Assembly: GCA_019188255.1 (NCBI GenBank)
Contig: JAETXT010000011.1
Span: forward strand, 620,001-684,000
Length of the DNA stretch: 64,000 bases
Direction: 5' to 3'
DNA from: Verticillium longisporum
Taxonomy: Eukaryota; Ascomycota; Sordariomycetes; Glomerellales; Plectosphaerellaceae
Part shown: positions 58,800 through 64,000 of the stretch, in pieces
How the letters are laid out: each line of letters begins with the position of its first letter
How positions within the stretch are numbered: the stretch's first letter is position 1
Translations under genes and position numbers: made by a program
Notes under the pieces: generated by a model
What the model was told of the DNA's origin: nothing
What the model saw: the letters and a program-made list of their open reading frames with translations, nothing else
The model's database searches: none

Positions 58800-60096
58800 C
58801 TAAAACCCCGAGTACGTCTCGCCCCAGCTGTGAAGGAACCCATCCGTCCACCCAATGATCGACCCTCTGACGCCGGCCGAGATGAGCGTCCCCCGACAGA
58901 CGCTCGCCGTGTCGACGCTCCGCTCGTACTTGAACCCCACACGGTGGGGTCGACGTAGCGCGGCAGGTCGGGGCTGCTGATGATGCCGGCGATGAGGATG
59001 CTAATGAGGACGCCGTTGCCGAGGATCATGGTGCACCAGGGCCTCTTCATGCGGGCGCGCCACCACCGCGCATTATTGCCGACGAGGACGAGGACGGCGG
59101 CGTCGACGACCTGTGCGACGAGGCTCGCGGAGAGCACGGCGACGGTGGCGGTCAGCCAGCGGCGATGGTCGTCGGCCGGCAGGCGGACGCAGCCGATGCC
59201 CTGGCTCGCGGAGCGGTCGACGGGGAGCGGGGTGCTCTGGCACCGCGCGGGCGTGGCGAGGACGGCCTCGCCGGACTGGAACATGGGAGAACACCAGACG
59301 GCGGCGAGGTCGTCAGTCTTGCGGCCGCGTGCGGCGTTGGCGAGCCCCACGAGCTGGAGGATGACGAGCGTGACGAGGAGCAAGAGGGCGAGGAGTGTGA
59401 TGAGGGCCTTCGGGGCGAGGTCGCGGTCTTGCGGGACGGGCTCTGGTTCAAGAACGTGGACGGCGACTAGTGGGAGGCGGCAGGGTTAGCACACGGTGCT
59501 GGGCTTCATGGCGGGGGGAGGAGGGGAAGGCGAGACAATGGCTGCAGGTCCCGGAGGAGGGACTGACTACCCTTTGCAATATTACCGTTGTTGTTCTCGC
59601 CGCGCGCGTCTTGGCGGATGAGCTCGATGGACGGCCTCCGCTGCGGCCGGAAAGGTCTCATGAGGAGCTGCTTAAAGGCAGCCCATAACAGCACGACGCC
59701 GTTTTCCTGAATGACGAGGAAGACGAGCTGCATCATGGCGCCGACATCGAGCACGATGGCAAGGGGCATCCATACCATGACCTGGTCGGGCGTCAGGTGG
59801 GTCGTGTAAGCCTGGGCTGTGAAGTAGACGCTGAAGAAGGCCAGGAGGATGGACAGTGTCTGGACCTTTTCCCACCGATTCACGCGCAGGACCGTCACGG
59901 GCAGGTGAACGAGGATCCATGCGAGGGTATAGGGCCAGGGCAAAAGACAGCCGCCTGGGTCCGGCCTCAGATACGTAGGGGCGCCGCAGGGCGCAATGTT
60001 GGCGAGGGAGACGGCAAAGTCGGAGAAGACGAGGGTGGAGTTGTCGGTGCTGTTGGTGCCGATGACGGTATCAGGATCGAGGGCGCACTGATCCAT
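58800..60096 (-). CDS. integral membrane protein of unknown function, frameshifted near the 3' end
   Basis: Two exons: 60096-59571 and 59466-58800, over a 104-nt intron (donor GTAGTC, acceptor CACTAG). Hydrophobic segments: PWPYTLAWILVHLPVTVL, TLSILLAFFSVYFTAQAY, VMVWMPLAIVLDVGAMMQLVFLVI, ALITLLALLLLVTLVILQLVGLA, LTATVAVLSASLVAQVVDAAVLVLV and MILGNGVLISILIAGII, so about six helices with a cytoplasmic loop. There is no signal peptide; the N-terminal 30 residues carry NSTDNST glycosylation-type sites. The raw frame passes the expected end and stops at 58787 with a basic, low-complexity tail. One more C in the run at 58946-58949 gives an ordinary protein-like ending (VGFKYERSVDTASVCRGT and on) that stops at 58800, 397 residues. 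I do not recognise a named family. Confidence 0.72.
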
Positions 60097-60659
60097 GGTG
60101 TTGAGCTACGGCTGACGCTTACTTTGGAGCAATTCAGCCGTATGGTTCTTTATGTGTTCAGAAATAAAAATAAATAGGAACTGCAGAGACGTTTGGTCAT
60201 TGCAGCAGACTTAGACGGCACTCGTCAGCTTTTGAGCTCTGAGCTGGTTGTTATTCCAGGCTGGGCCGCTGCAGCCCTCGCACACTGGCGCTGTCCTCTG
60301 GAACCGGCCAGACTGAACAGTTCAAGCGCCTGGCGTTCATGGGCCGCCTTCAAACACCATAGGCCAGTGTTGGAGGGATAGATTGCCTTGACGGCATATG
60401 GCCATGCAAGCCATTTCGATAGATGGAGGGCGCTGCCAGTGCTTGAAGTCGTCGTGGCGGTAGCTGCAGGACGGCACTGGCTTCGTGGGTGTGCGGCATG
60501 CAAGCCACAGCGCATCAACCTCATGACTTGGTTGTGCTTTTTCCTCTTTCGGTGGTCGAAAGAGTGGCTAGACCAGTATTGGACTGATGTGGGCTGAACG
60601 GTATTGACGGCTCGCGACGGCTGTGTCCCACTAAGTGTCCCGCTGACCTCCGTCTCCAG
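60097..60659. other. intergenic plus right-hand remnant of the split UPRT intron
   Basis: Left part: promoter side of the membrane-protein gene. Right part, from about 60591 to 60659, looks like the end of an intron: CGCTGAC branch site and CTCCAG acceptor directly before UPRT exon 2. No first exon precedes it. Confidence 0.55.
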
Positions 60660-61247
60660 GACCAAACCCCCCTTGGTTTCACATACACCACAACGGTCCT
60701 CAACCCCCGCACCATCTGCCTCGTGCCCATCCTCCGCTCCGGCCTCGCCATGGTCGACGCTCTCCAGACCATCCTCCCCGACCCGGTGCCCGTCCACCAC
60801 CTCGGCCTCTACCGCGAGCCCTCGACCCTCGAGCCCGTCGAGTACTACAACAACCTGCCCCACCACATCCCCGACCCGACCCTCACCGCCGCCTCCACGT
60901 CGGCCGCCGCCTTCGCGTCCGTCTCCACCGCCGCCTCCACCCTCGAGGCCGAGGCCACCGGCGGCGCCGCCAACGCCTCGAGCCTCGCCATCATCCTCGA
61001 CCCCGTCATCGCCACCGGCGGCACCTGCGCCGCCGCCATCAACACGCTGCGCGACTGGGGCGCCCGCCGCATCGTCGTCCTGTCCGTCGTTGGCGCCGCC
61101 GAGGGCGTCAGGCGCGCCGCGAGCGAGTGGCCCGAGGCCACGGACATTTGGGTCGCGGGCGTCGATGCCGAGATTACCGCCGAGGGCATGCTGAAGCCTG
61201 GTCTCGGCGATGTGGGCGACAGGCTTTTCCTGACCATTGGGAAATAA
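60660..61247 (+). CDS. uracil phosphoribosyltransferase, second exon only (split gene), 195 codons
   Basis: This exon starts on a codon boundary after a CAG acceptor and encodes the catalytic part of UPRT: DQTPLGFTYTTT, CLVPILRSGLAMVDAL, PVPVHHLGLYRE, EYYNNLPHH, the PRPP-binding loop ILDPVIATGGTCAAAI, and the uracil-site ending GLGDVGDRLFLTIGK. An Ala/Ser/Thr-rich insertion (about 50-85 of this exon) sits between EYYNNLPHH and the PRPP loop. The N-terminal exon is absent upstream; it lies at 9154-9342 on the other strand in matching phase, and together they give 258 residues, the usual fungal length. As arranged here there is no start codon for a normal product, although an internal ATG at 60750 could give a truncated one. 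It converges with LIG4, 256 bp away. Confidence 0.92.
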   Translation, partial: DQTPLGFTYTTTVLNPRTICLVPILRSGLAMVDALQTILPDPVPVHHLGLYREPSTLEPVEYYNNLPHHIPDPTLTAASTSAAAFASVSTAASTLEAEATGGAANASSLAIILDPVIATGGTCAAAINTLRDWGARRIVVLSVVGAAEGVRRAASEWPEATDIWVAGVDAEITAEGMLKPGLGDVGDRLFLTIGK

Positions 61248-61503
61248 GCGCGTCGTAGTGTCAGTCTTCTTTTCCGGGTGCGTAGCTCGGCGGACGGTCC
61301 TTGGGTGAGATGAAGGGTATGTTTTTGGCGGCGCCATACACAGGGATTTTGCTGCATCATCATATCATGGGTATAAAGGAACCTGTCGGGACATAAAACT
61401 ACCGTTCACATGCCCAGACTTGTGTTTCGAAACGAGTCGAAAACTGGTATTCGTGATGTGCGTAAAAACCGGACTACCCGGTAAAAAGACATAACCGTGA
61501 ACA

Positions 61504-64000
61504 TTATACCCCAAATCGCTCCTCATCGAGCATCGTCCTCTCCTTCCACGAATCCTCTACCCATTGTGCATCGACAACGCGGGGTATCTTCCGCCGTCTG
61601 CCGATATCCTTGCGGACCGAAACGGCCGCATCTTGTTTCTCTGCATCTTGCCCTCCGACAAGCACAATGTGCGTGGACGAATCAACGGGCAAACCATCCG
61701 TAACCTCCCCGCCGCCAAAGGCAATGTAGTTCCGCAAGCGAAACGCGTCGAGCTCGCCGCCGGGTAGAACATGGAGGTGAACGACACAACGGTCAAAGAT
61801 GGCACTGTCACGTTCGCCCAAGTCGTTCCCCCTCTCCTTGAGCTGGCGTGCAAACTCCGCCGCGCCCTCTTCGCGCCCCTCACTCTCCTCATGCGGGGGC
61901 ATGTCGCCCAGAATCTGCCGCAGCTCTTCCACGTCTACAATCCGGAAGTAGCTGTCACCAAACTCATCCGTGTTCTGCCTAGCAATCTCTCGCAAGCCCT
62001 CTGTCGCGTGGAACAAATGGCGTTCTTCGTACGGCAGAAGCCCGTCGTCGGTCTCTTGTGCGAGACAATCCTGAACCCAGTTGGGCCGGATGATGTCCAC
62101 GTCGCCCTTCTTGATGAGACTGGCAACGCTGACGACACGCTTGTCCGCAATCAGGATCAGGTCTGACCGCGCGGCGTGTCGCTGCGTGATGCGACCGCCG
62201 TTTGCTTTGATCATCGTCTCTAGCTGTGTCTTGGTCTTCTTGAATGGCTTGAGGGACTCAGACAGGACGCAGAATTCCAGCCCCTCGAAGACCTTTGACT
62301 TCTCGCCCTCAAACTGAACAGGTGTGCTGTCGGTGCCGGCAATGACGAGTTCCTTCTTGACGCGCTTGACAGCTCTGCGCTTCGTGTTTTCCACGCTCAT
62401 TGTCTTCTCCTGAGCCTCCTCTTCGACACGGCGACGCAGGTCCTGGAATTCCTGCACGCTGAGGCCCTGATCCCAGCTCTTGTCTTTTCGGAGCTTGCGG
62501 AACCTGGGGAATCGCAGCGTGAAGCCTAAGGCAAATTGATCGGATGGTCCAACGCTGGAGGCCTTTGCTTCGAGTACGAATGAGTCCTTTGGCCTGATCC
62601 AGACATCTGGTTTCTCGGCAAAGCCGTGTGCTAATTCAATGTACTCGTTCGGCGGCTTCTTGGGATCCCAGTCCTTCCACTTGCCGTCGGTGTGATGACG
62701 AATCTCGGCATAATCCTCCACACTGAAGCCGCCGCCAACCTTGAAAAGACTGAAGCACTTCTCGGGGTTTGCTCCCGCTTTGATGTGATTCTCACCGACG
62801 CGCAGGCCGCACAGGTACGTGGAGAGAATGCCGCCTCGCTTCCCCGAGCCGTAGTAGCCGCCAATCACGACACAATCGAGCGATTCGCCAAACTCCGTCA
62901 TGTACTCGGGCTTCACCTTGAGCCAATCGTCGTTTCGGCTGTTGAGGCGGTACATGGAGCGCGGGTTCTTGAGGACCAAGCCTTCCGAGGCCTCGGCGAC
63001 GACTTTGCGAAGGAGTGGCTCGATGGCGTCCGCCGATGTCGCGGCCTCGTGCTCGTGTACCTCTATCCTCCTGTGAACACCGACGACAGCTTTGCTCAGC
63101 GCATTGTAGCGATCGCGGAGGGTGTACCGCGTCAACGGCTGGTCATTCAGGTACAAGATGTCAAAGACGCGGAAGAGCGGGCGGGGGCCAGTGTTGTTGT
63201 AGGGATTCTTCTGTTCGGCCAGCGCCGCCGTCTTCAAGGTGCCAAACTGCATGATCTTGTCGGTTTCTGGGTCCCAGGTGATCATCTCGCCGTCCAAGAT
63301 GATGTTTCGCACGCCAGCGGCAAAGGCCTTGCCGAGGTGTCGCGTCAGCGCGCCGCGATCGTCCTTGAGGCCCTCGCCGTAGAGATAAGTGTAGTCTTTG
63401 GCCTTGCGCGACCAAAAGCAGAAGCGCTTACCGCCCGGTATTGAGGCGTCCTCCATCATGTGCATCTGCATCCGTTCACCGTCGAGCTTCTCCTCGATCC
63501 AGTACTCGGGATCCTCCTCGGTGGGCCGCAAGTAGTCGACCATTTTCTGGAACGATGCCGGCATCTGAAATTGGGCCAATTGCGGCTGGAAGCATTGCAT
63601 GAGTGTGACGCCCGTGTTCTCCTGCTCCAGCCGGTACTGCGGGTCGAACAGTTCCCAGCACACGCGCCGCAAGCTGGACGAAACGTTGAACAAAGTCTCG
63701 GCGTCGGGGTGCCAGAGATGAAGCAACGTCTTTTCCGTGGCGCCAACCTTCATCTGCTTCAGGATGATGCGGATCAGCCACATGAGCTCTTCGGCGTTCA
63801 TGCGCTCGTAGAACGTCTCAAACACTTCGAGGTTCTCCAGCTCTCCCGAGGACCCGGCCAGCTTGTCGAGCAGCTCGTTGACGTCGGCAATCGTCATGTC
63901 ACCCACTTCGATGCGCATGGGACGCCTCGACAAGACCTCAAAGGCTCGGCCCCCAAAGTCGCCGGCCATGCGCGACGCCGTGGTCTGGCCGGGCAGCTTC
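61504..64000 (-). CDS. LIG4: DNA ligase IV (NHEJ), 5' part beyond the window
   Basis: ATP-dependent ligase that seals double-strand breaks with XRCC4/Lif1 in non-homologous end joining. The frame is open to the window edge, so the start lies to the right; about 831 codons are visible without an intron. Order: end of the helical N-terminal domain (MAGDFGGRAFEVLSRRP, EVGDMTIADVNELLDKL), the nucleotidyltransferase domain with motif I EEKLDGERMQMH (the Lys is adenylated), motif III FRVFDILYLNDQ, motif IV SEGLVLKN, motif V WLKVKPEYM, then the OB-fold (FALGFTLRFPRFRKLRKD). Two BRCT domains follow (FEGLEFCVLSES to WVQDCL, and the C-terminal IFDRCVVHLHV to WVEDSW) with the XRCC4-binding linker between. 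No frame disturbance is seen in these 2.5 kb. Confidence 0.95.
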   Translation of the reverse strand, partial: KLPGQTTASRMAGDFGGRAFEVLSRRPMRIEVGDMTIADVNELLDKLAGSSGELENLEVFETFYERMNAEELMWLIRIILKQMKVGATEKTLLHLWHPDAETLFNVSSSLRRVCWELFDPQYRLEQENTGVTLMQCFQPQLAQFQMPASFQKMVDYLRPTEEDPEYWIEEKLDGERMQMHMMEDASIPGGKRFCFWSRKAKDYTYLYGEGLKDDRGALTRHLGKAFAAGVRNIILDGEMITWDPETDKIMQFGTLKTAALAEQKNPYNNTGPRPLFRVFDILYLNDQPLTRYTLRDRYNALSKAVVGVHRRIEVHEHEAATSADAIEPLLRKVVAEASEGLVLKNPRSMYRLNSRNDDWLKVKPEYMTEFGESLDCVVIGGYYGSGKRGGILSTYLCGLRVGENHIKAGANPEKCFSLFKVGGGFSVEDYAEIRHHTDGKWKDWDPKKPPNEYIELAHGFAEKPDVWIRPKDSFVLEAKASSVGPSDQFALGFTLRFPRFRKLRKDKSWDQGLSVQEFQDLRRRVEEEAQEKTMSVENTKRRAVKRVKKELVIAGTDSTPVQFEGEKSKVFEGLEFCVLSESLKPFKKTKTQLETMIKANGGRITQRHAARSDLILIADKRVVSVASLIKKGDVDIIRPNWVQDCLAQETDDGLLPYEERHLFHATEGLREIARQNTDEFGDSYFRIVDVEELRQILGDMPPHEESEGREEGAAEFARQLKERGNDLGERDSAIFDRCVVHLHVLPGGELDAFRLRNYIAFGGGEVTDGLPVDSSTHIVLVGGQDAEKQDAAVSVRKDIGRRRKIPRVVDAQWVEDSWKERTMLDEERFGV

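Noticed and set aside
9154..61247. Two unrelated partial duplicates of UPRT instead of one split gene
   Set aside because: The pieces are exactly complementary, meet at one intron and match in phase; random partial copies would be expected to overlap or leave a gap. Not fully excluded without the rest of the genome.
60225..61337. 370-codon minus-strand open frame rich in Gly and Asp
   Set aside because: Antisense shadow of UPRT exon 2.

Overview
This is a gene-sparse stretch of a filamentous ascomycete chromosome (Pezizomycotina, most likely a Sordariomycete of the Colletotrichum or Verticillium kind; the genus is a guess). The evidence is short GT-AG introns of about 48-110 nt with CTRAC-type branch sites, C-ending codon preference, a lone dispersed 5S rRNA gene, a tRNA-Leu with an intron, and fungal families such as AA9 LPMO with CBM1, PTH11/rhodopsin-like receptors, FEX and LDB19-type arrestin. 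Secreted and plant-facing functions are common: S41-like protease with a GPI-type tail, DUF4360 protein, ten-cysteine secreted protein, AA9 LPMO, subtilisin, secreted FAD oxidase, P450.

Layout: 0-9 kb holds a 41-residue microprotein, a basic hypothetical protein and the S41-family protein. At 9.15-9.34 kb (minus) lies only the first exon of uracil phosphoribosyltransferase (UPRT). Then come the fluoride exporter FEX (plus), a DUF4360 protein, a YdeI/OmpD-type protein, a gene-free stretch, the cysteine-rich secreted protein and tRNA-Leu(AAG). From 18.9 to 31.1 kb: a P450 and a rhodopsin-like receptor that diverge from one promoter region, a MUP1-like methionine permease, 5S rRNA and a second rhodopsin-like receptor. 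From 33.8 to 48 kb: FAD oxidoreductase, subtilisin, AA9 LPMO, arrestin and an acyl-protein-thioesterase-like hydrolase. From 53.5 to 64 kb: NAD-glutamate dehydrogenase with a long pyrimidine-rich leader, a four-helix-type membrane protein, the second exon of UPRT (plus), and DNA ligase IV running off the right edge.

Main finding: the two halves of UPRT sit about 51 kb apart on opposite strands. They are complementary and phase-matched, with an intact splice donor on one and an intact acceptor on the other. A single inversion of about 9.1-60.6 kb rebuilds a normal 258-residue enzyme. Either an inversion cut this gene inside its intron or the assembly is inverted here.

Second finding: at least four genes (MUP1, AA9 LPMO, NAD-GDH, the 58.8 kb membrane protein) change reading frame at runs of C on the coding strand. 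This looks more like homopolymer miscalling than four independent gene losses, and protein models across those points should be read with care.
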